DNA of 64,000 bases from Opisthocomus hoazin (lineage: Eukaryota; Chordata; Aves; Opisthocomiformes; Opisthocomidae): positions 20,500,417-20,564,416 of the forward strand of contig NC_134415.1 in NCBI RefSeq assembly GCF_030867145.1, written 5' to 3'. The notes under the pieces were generated by a model that saw only the letters and a list, made by a program, of their open reading frames with translations, was not told the origin of the DNA and did no database searches. A program made the position numbers and the translations under genes. Position 1 is the stretch's first letter. Every line of letters starts with the position of its first letter. Positions 51,301-62,088 of the stretch are shown one piece after another.

Positions 51301-53999
51301 ATTCCCTAGCCTCTTGAAAGCACTCAGATTGCCCCCAACCCACTTGTCTCTTCCAGATTTGCTCCCCTTCCTTACCAAAGGGCAGCAAACACAGATAGAC
51401 ATTTGGACCCTGTGTGGCCTTCCTTCAAAAGCTGCCTTGTCTGTTCAAGTCTAAGAATAGCTTCAGCACCCCAACACAGAGCTGCTCCACACCACAATTC
51501 CCTGGACCAATGTCCCATCACCATCCAACATAAACAGGATTTGATGCAAAGGCAGAGCACTTGGCATCTCTTCATCCATTCTTGAGTAACCCACATCATG
51601 CACGCAAAAGTGTCTTCTTGTCTCAGAAGACATTAGCTTCTGGCACAAAGTAATCTTGCCCAATACTCTTCGTCATCTGTCAGCTGCACAGAGCGGCAAG
51701 AATGGGACAAGAGTGAAAGCCACATCTGCTGTTCAAAAAAACTTTCATCTGATCAAGCTTTTCAGCTGTATTCTGATGGGCAAGCACATGATGGGAAGGA
51801 TAAGAAGTGCAAAACAAGAATAGCTTGACGCTCAGAGCTCAGATGAAGACTTAGAGTACCCAGTTTAATATTATCTTTCCTCATTTGCATTGTTTACCTG
51901 ACTAAAAAACACACGATGCCAAGTGCTGCCCAGGTGGTTAATAAGAGGTTTTTTTGCTGGAGAATGAAAACAGACCAAGAAAGAAACGCCCCAGTCCCAT
52001 TTCACAGGTGGGGAGTGGAGGTACTGAACGAGACTTGCCCAGCTTCATACAAGGATTTTGTGGCAGAACTCAAAACAAAACCCAGATTTCAGGTCACTGT
52101 CTTAAGAAATGAGACTGCTGATTTTAGCTAAGCTGATGGGAATCCAAATGTCAGTAGCAGACTGAATCTACAACACTGTTGTTATTTCTATAATGATTTT
52201 TATAGTGCAAACAAATACAGATAGCAAGCAAAAAGTCATCATAAAGCTTCATGATATTACTGGTTTAAAATTAACCAATTAGAGCTACAAAAATAATACA
52301 AATGACAAAACAGTTTCACAATATTCAGGCTGCATCTCACTTTGCATGTCCATCCCTGCACCACATAAAAGTACACTTCTAAATTAAAACCACTAGCAGA
52401 ATATCCTTTCTTTATAACAGGGATTCCACAACCTGGAAGTGTTAATGACATCTAGAGTAAAAATGTTATTTAAAAAGCAACCCCCCACCTCCACTCCAGA
52501 TTTCAACTTCTTTTGCAAAAATCTTTGCCAAAATTAATCCAGAAGTTCAGAGAGCAGATAGACCAGGAAGCAAATCATTCTCACAAGGCTTCCCTTCCAA
52601 ACCACAACAGTTTGGAAAGCTTATTTAAATCAGTCCCCAACCTTCACTAACATACTCCCAAACACACTGCTGAAAGGAACTTCAGGCAGAGCAGGTAGGT
52701 GCTATGCCTGGGATCCAAGTCAGAGAAAGCATCTGGGCTAAAAGGAGTATTTCTCCATTTACTCACATGCACCCTGAAAAAAGGCAGCTGGACACAGACT
52801 TACCAGCTTTCTTCTCTTCTCATTAGGATGTGAGACTAATTAAAGTGTGTCAGTACCAGTAGAAGATTTGGGTGATGTGAAATGCAAGACTGGGCCTTTT
52901 GAATGTTCCATGAGCAGAAACTTGGCTAGAAGGGTGAAGAGGGGGTGAGGAAAACTGTACTGAAACTGCAAGTCTTTGCATTATGTATTCAGGGGATGTA
53001 TGTCGCCAGCAGGACTGAGAACAAGCAGCAGTGTAATGCAGAAATGGAGGGTTCTCACTTTTATAGATCTTGGAGAATAAATACATAGTCCTTTCTTTTA
53101 GTGGCTCCACCTTGTAGGCTTAAAGGGAGTGTTGTCAGTAAGGTTAAAACTAGTACATCCAACCAACCAGAGGCAGTGAAATTCCTCCCTAATGAGAGGA
53201 AATTCAGAACTGAAAATAACTGTCTTTAACTTACTGCAATTTACCAGGGTCAGCAGATGTCTGTAGATACTCTTTCAAACTGTCACTACACCAGTGCAAG
53301 AAGAAAAACAAACAATGGCGAGCTGAAATACTAACTCTACAGCAACGCCTTCTGAAAGAGGCACCAGGCGGGCACTGCGCAGGGCAGGGCAGCCCACCCC
53401 ACCAGTGCCAGGCATGGCCCATTGCCCAGCCTCCGCAGAGATGAGGCGAAGTCCCAGCATTTACACGCCTCAGTCCCAGGGCCCTGCAAAATCAAGAGTA
53501 ACTGCATCTACAGCAAACTGTAAACAGTTTGTATTTATAGTGTGTTAAGAAGGTAAAAAGCACTGGTTTACATTGCTGTAAAACTCCTAGGAGGCATGAA
53601 GCAACCTGGGCCCAAGCAGGTCAACGAGTGTGGAAATACCTATCATCATTAAGTCTACAACCACTTTCATCACAAAGGTATTTCTTTATACACCCCACGG
53701 CAATTAATTTATTTTGTAGTAAATGGTATGGGGCAGATCATGGCAGCAGGGGTAACTTGGCAAAAGTGAACTCCAGTGATTTTGTTCCTGTGTCATGCAA
53801 TGGGCCAGACAGCGTGGGTGCTGCCTTCCTAATGGGGGTAGCAAGAGAACAGCCCAACTGCAGCAAGAGCCACTCGAGTAGCAGCGGCTCTGCCTCTCAA
53901 GAGAGGGATCTACACCTAGGCCTAGTTCATCCCAGACAGCAGAAATACTAATTACACCCCTGCAGACGTGATCACAAGAAGCAACTCCATGAATTCACT
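48361..53999. other. Intronic or non-coding DNA, nothing recognised
   Basis: Open frames are short and overlap on both strands. A candidate acceptor and donor surround 'DSLKEYLQTSADPG' on the minus strand near 53,235-53,310, but its phase does not fit the adjoining 54-kb exon, so it is not annotated as an exon. Confidence 0.4.
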
Positions 54000-54087
54000 G
54001 AACCCTGCCTGAAAACTCTTTTCCGTCTCTGCTTACACCACCTTCTCTCAAGTGATGCTGCTCTCCTCATATGAAGTTCTGCCTTAC

Positions 54088-54575
54088 CTGCTGCATTTTT
54101 TCCAGGTCAAGGCTGGGCCTGCTGACCTTATCCCCGTATCCTTGTCGATGTCTCTTACAAGGCATGACTTGCTCAAGGCCTGCCCCGACACTGGTGAAGA
54201 TCAAAGGTCTGGAGGCTGTGCTCCGCACCAGAGGCTGGAGTCTCTTGGGAGGGGAGGCACTGAACAGCACGGGGCTTGGGCTGGCGAGGCCATCGGCCTG
54301 TTCTGCCACAGGCCGGAAGGACATGGCACACAAGTTCTTCACTTCTTCGTCACTGGAGGAGGTGTTGTTGCTGTCGCTGCAGCAGGCAAGCCTGCTGACC
54401 TGGGACCACTTGCGCTTCTCAGCAGCGAACTCTCGGTTGATGCGCTCCAGCTCCTCTTCTGAGCTGTGGCGGTCAAGGCTGGCATGGAAGAGGGCCCGAA
54501 CCTTGCAGCATTGGTTCTCCTGGTTCTGGAGTTGGTTGGTGGCCAGAGGGGTCAAGGTACAATTCCGTCTTCTCT
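54088..54575 (-). CDS. Large internal coding exon, unidentified Ser-rich/acidic protein
   Basis: This is the best-supported coding piece. The minus strand has a fine acceptor ('ctctatctcctcctcccaccag') and donor (ATGCAGCAG|gtaagg). The 488 bases plus one base from the preceding exon make exactly 163 codons in one frame. Readable features in order: a basic start (RRRNC), a Gln/Asn-rich stretch, an acidic-basic helix ('SSEEELERINREFAAEKRKW'), the Ser/Asp-rich 'SNNTSSSDEEVKN', a Ser-Pro block ('SPSPVLFSASPPKR'), a basic 'CKRHRQGYGDK' and a final 'PSLDLEKMQQ' that starts a helix. Clusters of Ser-Asp-Glu suggest CK2-type phosphorylation sites and the basic patches could be nuclear localisation signals; both are inference. 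No known family was recognised. The opposite strand is also open here, but the exact splice sites and phase favour the minus strand. Confidence 0.7.
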
Positions 54576-54960
54576 CTGGTGGGAGGAGGAGATAGAGGAG
54601 TGGCAGGACAGATCTGTGTCCCATGCCCTAATAAAGTGGGCCTGCTTTCTCCCGACTCGTTTTTTCAATCTCCTTCCAAGTAAACTTCTGAGCTGTTTTC
54701 CCACCTTTTCTTGCCCAGAAGAAACACACTCTGGCTGAATGCTTCTCTTTGGAAGTTTCCAGATCTTTGGTTAGACCAGACTGCTAGAAATACCCTCACA
54801 AATTGTCACCTGGAGGTCTAGCTGCAGAGCAAGAACATGGACCTGCTGCCCACCTCATCCCCTGAACGTGGAGAAGGCATGATCTTACCAATGTCTTGCT
54901 AGGCACTTGCCTCTAGCTAGAAGCATTAAGTTCTAATGACCAGTTCTCAGGGCAGAGGAA

Positions 54961-55020
54961 GCAAGTTCCATTATTCTAAGGCAAGTTCCATTATTATTTG
55001 AGTCTGTGGCTCAAATAATA
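54961..55020. repeat. Direct repeat plus 11-bp perfect hairpin
   Basis: The 15-mer 'gcaagttccattatt' occurs at 54,961 and again at 54,981. Immediately after it, 54,992-55,002 and 55,010-55,020 are perfect 11-bp inverted repeats (TATTATTTGAG / CTCAAATAATA) with a 7-base loop. It lies in the short intron between the two best exons. Confidence 0.8.
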
Positions 55021-55822
55021 GAGATCTAGTCTCCGAAGTAAATGTCCTCCTTCTGTTACAAGGCTTGTCATACAAGAGAGCCTGCCTTCAGCCATACGCT
55101 GGGCACGCTCTACCTGTTCTGCTGAGCTCTATGTTAAGCATGTGGAGCAGGGATTTGATTTCAACAGGACATGTCCTGTGGGTCAGGAATTTAACTTCTG
55201 CCTTTGCATAAAAATCCACTTGAATTTGGCTAAACAACATGCACAAATGGCAGAGCCTCAGCACAGCTCAACAGCTGCATTTACTACCGATTTCACCTGC
55301 AGCTGTAAACTGCTTTGTACCAGGTCCAAAAAAAATAGCAGAGCACCTGTCTCTCCTCTGTCAAAGACTCTCAGCTAGATTCAAGAATAGGGCTGCCCAA
55401 TAGCAACGGTACAGGAGGAAAGGAGCGAGCTAATCAGACAATGAGTCCAGGGCAATGAGGAAAGTGAAGGTCAAAATTTGAAATGGCAAGGAAGAGGAAA
55501 CCTAGAACAAAAATGACACAGCTGCACAAGCATGGAATAGAAATTTTTAGTCCCAGCTCTGCTGCTGGCCAAGTTGTAAACCTTCTCTGCCCCACGTCTG
55601 CAGCACTGGGACCTTACCATATGGTTAACAATGTCAGAAAAGTGCAACTGCAGCATCTGCAGCTTCTTCCTGTGAGGCCCCAAAGACTTCACGGTGACTG
55701 ACTTAATGCATCTGGTTCTGGCATGTTGGGGACAGAGAAGGAGGCACTTCCAAAAGCACAAGTGAAAAGCAAAATAGACTTCAGCTGTAGCATCCCAGGA
55801 CCCTCCTATCTCATCTCTTTAC

Positions 55823-55898
55823 CTCTGTCGATCTGAGCAAGTTCCTGGTTCTCTCCCTCAGAGTCGTCGCTGTCCTCATCACTTGGGGGGTAGGAGAT
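55823..55898 (-). CDS. Acidic coding exon, unidentified protein
   Basis: The minus-strand acceptor 'tttctttctctttgcccgctag' is followed by 76 bases and the donor CAGAG|gtaaag. Phase 0 gives 'ISYPPSDEDSDDSEGENQEL' and then 'AQIDR' plus one base. The base left over joins with the first two of the 54-kb exon to make a Glu codon, keeping the frame. The stretch SDEDSDDSEGE is typical of acidic, CK2-phosphorylated segments of nuclear or chromatin-associated proteins, which is a general association and not an identification. Confidence 0.65.
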
Positions 55899-57143
55899 CT
55901 AGCGGGCAAAGAGAAAGAAAAGACTTCATCGTGAACACTGAACATTGATTGCCCTGCTGCTGCCCAAGCCACTTCCCCCACCCTCCCCCTCTTATATCCT
56001 GCAGGCCTCCACCCTACCCAACCGCACACACCCGGCCTTAGCACCTCCCTGTATACACATCCTCATCTCCCAACCTCAAACTCCCACCATATCCTCTTAT
56101 TTGTCACAACACAAAACACACAGTCTACCGCTATTTCCACCTTACTGGACCACCAACTCTTGCCCAAGCACAATGAACAAACCCTGCCCTTAGCCCCCCA
56201 GACATGCAGTTTATAAGCACCATGGCCTACCACATCCACATCACGTGGACAACTGAATCTCCAAAACTCACCACTGAAATAGACACATCCTGTCAACAGC
56301 ACTGTCACCTTGCAAGGCACCCACAAATGGAAGTGGCATGTCGACTTTAGCCATCCTATGTATGTACCCGCACTTCCCCCTTGAAGGCACACACACAAGC
56401 ACCACCAAAGAACAGACTCGTCTTGCTTTCTTATAGGACAGCTCTGAAGAATGTAATAGAAATAGAAGAAACAGGATTTCACAGAAATGCAAACAATAAC
56501 ATCATGCTGTTCCCAACAGCACAGAATCTCACAGTACCACTAAACACCCTTAAATGCTCCAAGAGTAATGACAATTCACATATTTTGTCTGTCAGGAATT
56601 TTCAGGAACATGTGCTCTGGGTCAGCCAAGAGACTTCATCAAACCATTTGCTGTATACCCAAATACCCACTTACTCAGAACATGTTCTAACACTGAACAA
56701 ACTTGGTAGTTGCCTCTTGAGAAGGGTTGAGAGATTTGAAACCAAGCTTTTGTAGTTCAGATAGATTCCATTGCTTCTGAGTTTCCTACATAGTGGAAAC
56801 TCTACCTGTCTTGTTCCTGAAGTGACTTCTGTTCTGCTGCATAGAGCATACCTGGAAGTTATTACATCAAACCTCTGAGCTATGCAGGTTAGTACGTGTC
56901 TCTGGTAAAGGCCAAAACCAAATGAGTCAAAGGAAAATGCAATACTTCAGAAGGAACCTTTGTAAGGGACAGCTCTGGAATAACACAATCACTGGAAGCT
57001 AAGCTTTATTATTATTCCTTACATCTGTTTCTTCAGAACAACAAGCATTCCAATCATTCTCAGCTGAGTCTCACAAGCTACTTGCCCACAGCAGAATCCA
57101 GTGGCAATGGGTTTCAAAAGGTTACATACTATGTTTCCATTTT

Positions 57144-58895
57144 AGAATCACAGAATCACACAGAATCACAGAATAGTAGGGGTTGGAAGGGACCTCTGTG
57201 GGTCATCTAGTCCAACCCTCCTGCCGAAGCAGGGTCACCTACAGCAGGCTGCACAGGACCTTGTCCAGGCGGGTCCTGAATATCTCCAGAGAAGGAGAAT
57301 GCACAACCTCCCTGGGCAGCCTGTTCCAGTGCTCCGTCACCCTCAGAGGGAAGAAGTTCTTCCTCATGTTCAGACGGAACTTCCTGTGCCTCAGTTTGTG
57401 CCCATTGCCCCTTGTCCTGTCACTGGGCACCACTGAAAAGAGCTTGGCCCCATCCTCCTGACACCCACCCTTCAGATATTTGTAAGCATTTATAAGGTCC
57501 CCTCGCAGCCTTCTCTTCTTCAGGCTGAACAAGTCCAGTTCCCTCAACCTCTCCTCGTAGGGGAGATGTTCCAGTCCCCTCATCACCCTCGTAGACCTCC
57601 GCTGGACTCTCTCCAGTAGCTCTTCATCTTTCTTGAACTGGGGAGCCCAGAACTAGACACAGTACTCTAGATGAGGCCTCACTAGGGCAGTGTAGAGGGG
57701 AAGGAGAACCTCCCTCGTCCTGCTGGCCACACTCTTCTTGATGCACCCCAGGATCCCATTGGCTTTCTTGGCAGCCAGGGCACACTGCTGGCTCATGGTT
57801 AACCTGTCGTCCACCAGGACGCCCAGGTCTCTCTCCGCAGAGCTGCTCTCCAGCAGGTCCACCCCAAGCCTGTACTGGTGCATGAGGTTGTTCCTCCCCA
57901 GGTGCAGGACCCTACATTTGGTTTTGTTAAACCTCATCAGGTTGCTCTCTGCCCAACTTTCCAGCCTATCCAGGTCACGCTGAATGGCAGCACAGCCTTC
58001 TGGTGTATCTACCACACCTCCCAGTTTGGTGTCATCAGCAAACTTGCTGAGGGTACATTCTAACTCTTCATCCAGGTCGTTGATGAAGAAGTTAAACAAG
58101 ACTGGGCCCAGTACTGACCCCTGGGGGACACCACTTGTTGCCAGCCTCCAACTAGACTCAGCGCCGCTGATGACAACCCTCTGAGTTCTGCCATTCAGCC
58201 AGTTCTCTATCCACTTCACCGACCACTCATCCAGCCCACACTTCCTCAGCTTCCCTAGGAGGATATCATGGGAGACTGTGTCGAAAGCCTTGCTGAAGTC
58301 AAGGTAGACAACATCCACGGCTCTCCCTTCGTCTACCCAGCCAGTCATGTCATCGTAGAAAGCTATCAGATTGGTCAGGCATGATTTCCCCTTGGTGAAT
58401 CCATGCTGACTACTCCTGATAACCTTCTTTTCTTCCACTTGCTTCATGATGGCCTCCAGGATAAGCTGCTCCATCACCTTTCCCGGGATGGAGGTGAGGC
58501 TGACCGGCCTGTAGTTCCCTGGGTCCTCCTTCTTGCCCTTTTTGGAGATTGGAGTGACATTGGCCTTTCTCCAGTCCTCGGACACCTCTCCTGTCCTCCA
58601 GGACCTCTCAAAGATGATGGAGATTGGCTCAGCAATGACATCCGCCAGCTCCCTCAGCACTCGTGGGTGCATTCCATCGGGGCCCACGGATTTGTGGACG
58701 TCCAGATCACTTAAGCGATCCCTCACACAGTCCTCCTCGACCAAGGGAAAGTCGTCCTCTTTGTAGGCTTCTTCTCTTACCTCCGTGGCCTGGGATTCCT
58801 GAGGGCCAGTCTTAGCACTGAAGACTGAAGCAAAGAAGGCATTCAGTAGCTCTGCCTTCTCCGCATCCTCTGATGTGCTGATGTGCTGCGCTTGA
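57144..58895 (-). mobile_element. CR1 LINE, 5'-truncated, with nearly intact reverse transcriptase
   Basis: The 3' end is at the left: AGAATCACAG-type octamers at 57,144-57,175, then 'ggttggaagggacctctgtggg'. Read on the minus strand, the ORF2 frame is open from about 58,894 to 57,656, meets one TAG at 57,655-57,653, and continues in the same frame to its natural end at 57,239. Reverse-transcriptase palm motifs are intact: motif A '[16 protein letters not shown]', motif B '[16 protein letters not shown]' and the catalytic FADD at 58,031-58,042. The 5' endonuclease part and 5'UTR are missing, so it could not move by itself. A single stop over 1.65 kb suggests a fairly recent insertion. It has the same orientation as the host gene. 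Confidence 0.95.
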
Positions 58896-60040
58896 CTTTT
58901 CTAGCAGATGATGCAGCATGCAACCATTACACGGACCCATTTCACCTCCACCACTGTTCCCAGGGAAACATCCTTGCAGTGTTTCAACCTCCCAGAGACC
59001 CAAAAGAGTAACAACACTTAACTGGGTGCCTATGAAAGACACATACAGCTGATGTGGAGAAGCAGAAATAGTGGGGAAATTCTGACTGATACTGAATTTG
59101 ACAGCTATTAAGTCAACACACCTATTTTGTGACCATCCTCCAGCATTGGGTTTGGGGGTTTTGTTCCCCCAAAAGCCTGTTGCCACCTTTTTTTCCTCCT
59201 CCTTTTTTAAAGCTACATTTTGGCCTTCTATATTTACATTGCCCTTTAAGAAATCAGAAAATATTTTCCTTCCTTGCTAGTCGTTAAACTACTTTCCCAA
59301 TTATCAAATGATGAATGGGGAAAGTGGCACAGATTTATCTCCATTGCTGATATACTTGAAGTAAATGTAGGGGGTTGTTTTTCCCACCGCAACTACAATT
59401 TTCTTGTATGTATTCACACACATGCGTCATTTAATAAAGGCAGCTGGCACTGAGGAACACTGCCAAATTAACAGACTTCTAGTTGTCCCCAGAACAGGTA
59501 TAATACCTTGTTTGTGCCACAGTAGTTCATAGAGGGGACAGCTGACACTGAGGTGCCATTGTGCTAGCTGCTGTACAGACAGACAGTGGTCCTGTCTTCA
59601 TTACAAAAGCTAAGGCTTCTAACTCGAGAGGTACTGACCTTAGTCTGTGGCTCATTCCCACATAAAAACCTTTCACTGGGGCATGGCAGGGTTTTCAGTG
59701 ATGTTTAACAGCTCTGTGTGGGAAACCTATCAGCTCCAGTCATTGCACTACGTAAATGTCAATACATGGCATGGTGCTGCTTCCAAACAAGAGGCAATGA
59801 CATCTAGTACATGCAGGTTAAAGAGCTACTGCACAATGTCACTGGCTTGAGATGCTTAAGATAGGAGTTGGATTTGAGTCAATGATTGATGTTTTGAAGG
59901 TGTTTGTGTCTACTGGTCCTGAGCTTCCAGAACATTCACTCCTCCCCATACAAATACAATTCTGCTAGTTTCTTGTCTCATACAGATAACTCGCCTCTGC
60001 TAAATCTTCCCCATTCCCACAGGCAGTGCAAGACAAACAC
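58896..60040. other. Intronic or non-coding DNA, nothing recognised
   Basis: Short open frames only and no repeat family recognised. A 'ttttttcctcctcctttttt' pyrimidine-rich stretch near 59,190 is low-complexity. Confidence 0.4.
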
Positions 60041-60087
60041 CCTCTGAGTTGCCTTGAACACTTCTCTAGAGGCTTTGTTCAGAGCAC
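60041..60087 (-). CDS. Possible micro-exon, 47 bp (low confidence)
   Basis: A very good acceptor ('gaggtttctcttctctctcag') precedes 47 bases that in phase 1 read 'ALNKASREVFKATQR' and end in phase 0 at AGG|gtgttt, a weaker donor. Phase 0 is what the exon at 55,898 needs. The phase match and residue composition are encouraging, but a piece this short can arise by chance. Confidence 0.25.
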
Positions 60088-61150
60088 CTGAGAGAGAAGA
60101 GAAACCTCTTTCAAACAAGATGATGCTGAGTCTGTAGATTTGGTCCCACAGTATAGCCCAAAGAAATTAAAGTGGTAGGACAATATAAAAGGCTTCATGG
60201 AAAAAAGGGGCTCCCACAGTCTTGCTAATCACCCTCCTGATGCTAGCCATGGAAGGGTAAGCACCCGCTCTTCTATAACTAACCACAAGTTTTATGAGCA
60301 ACCTTTCAAGTGCTGTTCAGAATCAAGGCAATTAGAAACACCTATTGAGCCACTCTTGCTAACACCCCCCTTTTCTTTTGGAGGAAGAGCACACCAGTAG
60401 CACATTTCTCCCAACATTCAGACTTGATTTCTCCCATTATTCCCACTTGTTTATTATAGACTTGTTCTAGACAACACTGTCAGAAACAAGAATATTTTCA
60501 CAATATACATCATAGGAGAACTGTAAAAACAGCTTAAAATCCAGCAACTGTGCCTCTTATGCATGAAGTAAAGAAATAATACAACTCAGAAGTCATATTG
60601 CCTCTGATGTCCCATGACCTGCACTGTCTTTCGTAAGTCCTCTCATCTCTGATTTTGTGTGAATTACCCTCCTGCTTAGTCTTCACATCTTTCAGAGATA
60701 TCATTTTCCCCCCATTTATCATCTAGAAAGATCTTCTACTTCAGTATTGTTACATTCTGTTTTTATTAGTAAATAGTTCCATAAATTATATGCTCGTTTT
60801 GGAAACTGATGTCTCCCAAGCTCCTACATATGAGACCCTAGCTCCCATGTTCCAACCCTAAGAGAAAACCAGCATTCATAGCAGACTAACCATTAACCTC
60901 GCAGAGCTCAAATTCTATACGTGAAACACCTTGTCATAATACACCACACAGGCAAAGATCAATGGAAGACAAAAAAAGGACTACCTGTCTGCATGGATAA
61001 CAAGAATTTCTAGAAACTATGAAGATATAGGGAATCAAAGACTCACACTCTGCATTGCTGGAGATAAACGCTCTCTCCCTGACTCTTCCCAGGCTTTAAC
61101 AGAAACACTTTTCCGTCTTCAACAGCACTTCACTAAACAGTGGTATTGAC

Positions 61151-61830
61151 AGAATCACAGAATGGTGTGGGTTGCAAGGGACCTTATAGATGGCCTAGTT
61201 CCAACCTCCCTGCCATAAGCAGGGACATCTACCACTAGACCAGGTTGCTCAAAGCCCCGTCCAGCCCAGCCTTGAACACTGCCAGGGAGGGAGCAGCCAC
61301 AACTTCTCTGGGCAATGTGCTCCAGTGCATATCTAACCCAAACCAACCATCTTTCAACTTGAAGCCATTAACCCTTGTCCTATCACTACATGCCTTTGTA
61401 AAAAGTCCCTCTCTGGCTTTCTTGTAGGTCCCCTTCAGGTACCAAAAGGCTACAACAAGGTGTCCCCGCAGCCTTCTCTTCTCCAGGCTGAACAATCCCA
61501 GCTCTCTCAGTCTTTCCTCATAGCAGAGGTGCTCCAGCCCTCTGGTCATTTTTGCGACCCTCCTCTGGACCTGTTCCTACAGGTCCACGTCTTTCCTGTG
61601 CTGAGGGCTCCAGAGATGGATACTGGACTCCAGGTGGGGTCCCACCAGAGCAGCACAGTGCAGCAGAATCCCCTCCCTCGCCCTGCTGGCCCTGCTGCTT
61701 TTGATGAAGCCTGGGATACAGATGGCCTTCTGGGCTGTGAGTGCACACTGCCAGGTCATGTTGAGCTTCTCAGCCAGCACCCCCAAGTCCTATTGTGTTC
61801 AGGCCTCCAGCCTCACTTATACAGTCCCTG
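61151..61830 (-). mobile_element. CR1 LINE fragment, moderately diverged
   Basis: An AGAATCACAG octamer and a 'gggttgcaagggacctt' block mark the 3' end at the left. The minus strand at 61,549-61,235 encodes the CR1 C-terminal region ('[20 protein letters not shown]', then 'RTRVNGFKL'). Further right, blocks such as 'gtgcacactgccaggtcatgttgagc' match the part upstream, with indels and stops. Inactive. Confidence 0.85.
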
Positions 61831-61980
61831 TCTACTATTAGCCACAGATCTACTTTTGTCTAAGGCAGCACAGCCTTGTTTGCCTCCTAAATTCAGAATC
61901 ATGGCACTGCGGTAACAGAAAACGTGATCTCCATGTCAAATATACCTCTAGATCACGGCTTCACCTAGAACATACAAATC

Positions 61981-62088
61981 ACATAACTGTTTAGAGATTG
62001 GGAGAGACCTCTTGGTATCATCTAGCCCAAGCTCCTGCTCAAGCTGGGTCAACTAAAGCAGGATGCCCAGGACTGTGCCCAGCACACT
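61981..62088 (-). repeat. Short CR1 3'-end fragment
   Basis: 'gattgggagagacctcttgg', 'atcatctagcccaagctcctgctcaagctgggtcaactaaagcagg' and 'gcccaggactgtgccca' follow the order of a CR1 3' UTR on the complementary strand. It lies about 150 bases from the preceding CR1 and is an independent, older fragment. Confidence 0.7.

Larger units (their letters stand above)
26558..54087 (-). other. Probable large intron (about 27.5 kb)
   Basis: This is inferred from the matching phase and helix of its flanking exons. It contains CR1 copies at 28,863-29,095 and 47,305-48,360, a TG/TA-alternating tract at 26,911-26,949, an A-rich tract at 38,211-38,250 and a GC-rich patch at 36,420-36,900. A minus-strand AATAAA lies at 35,834-35,839. 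No exon was supported, although undetected small exons are possible. The rest shows nothing recognisable. Confidence 0.4.

Noticed and set aside
53231..53310. Possible exon with 'DSLKEYLQTSADPG'
   Set aside because: The acceptor and donor are passable, but its starting phase does not fit the exon ending at 54,088.
54071..54595. Plus-strand open frame of 174 codons opposite the large exon
   Set aside because: It is the antisense reading of the minus-strand exon; the exact splice sites and phase match support only the minus strand.
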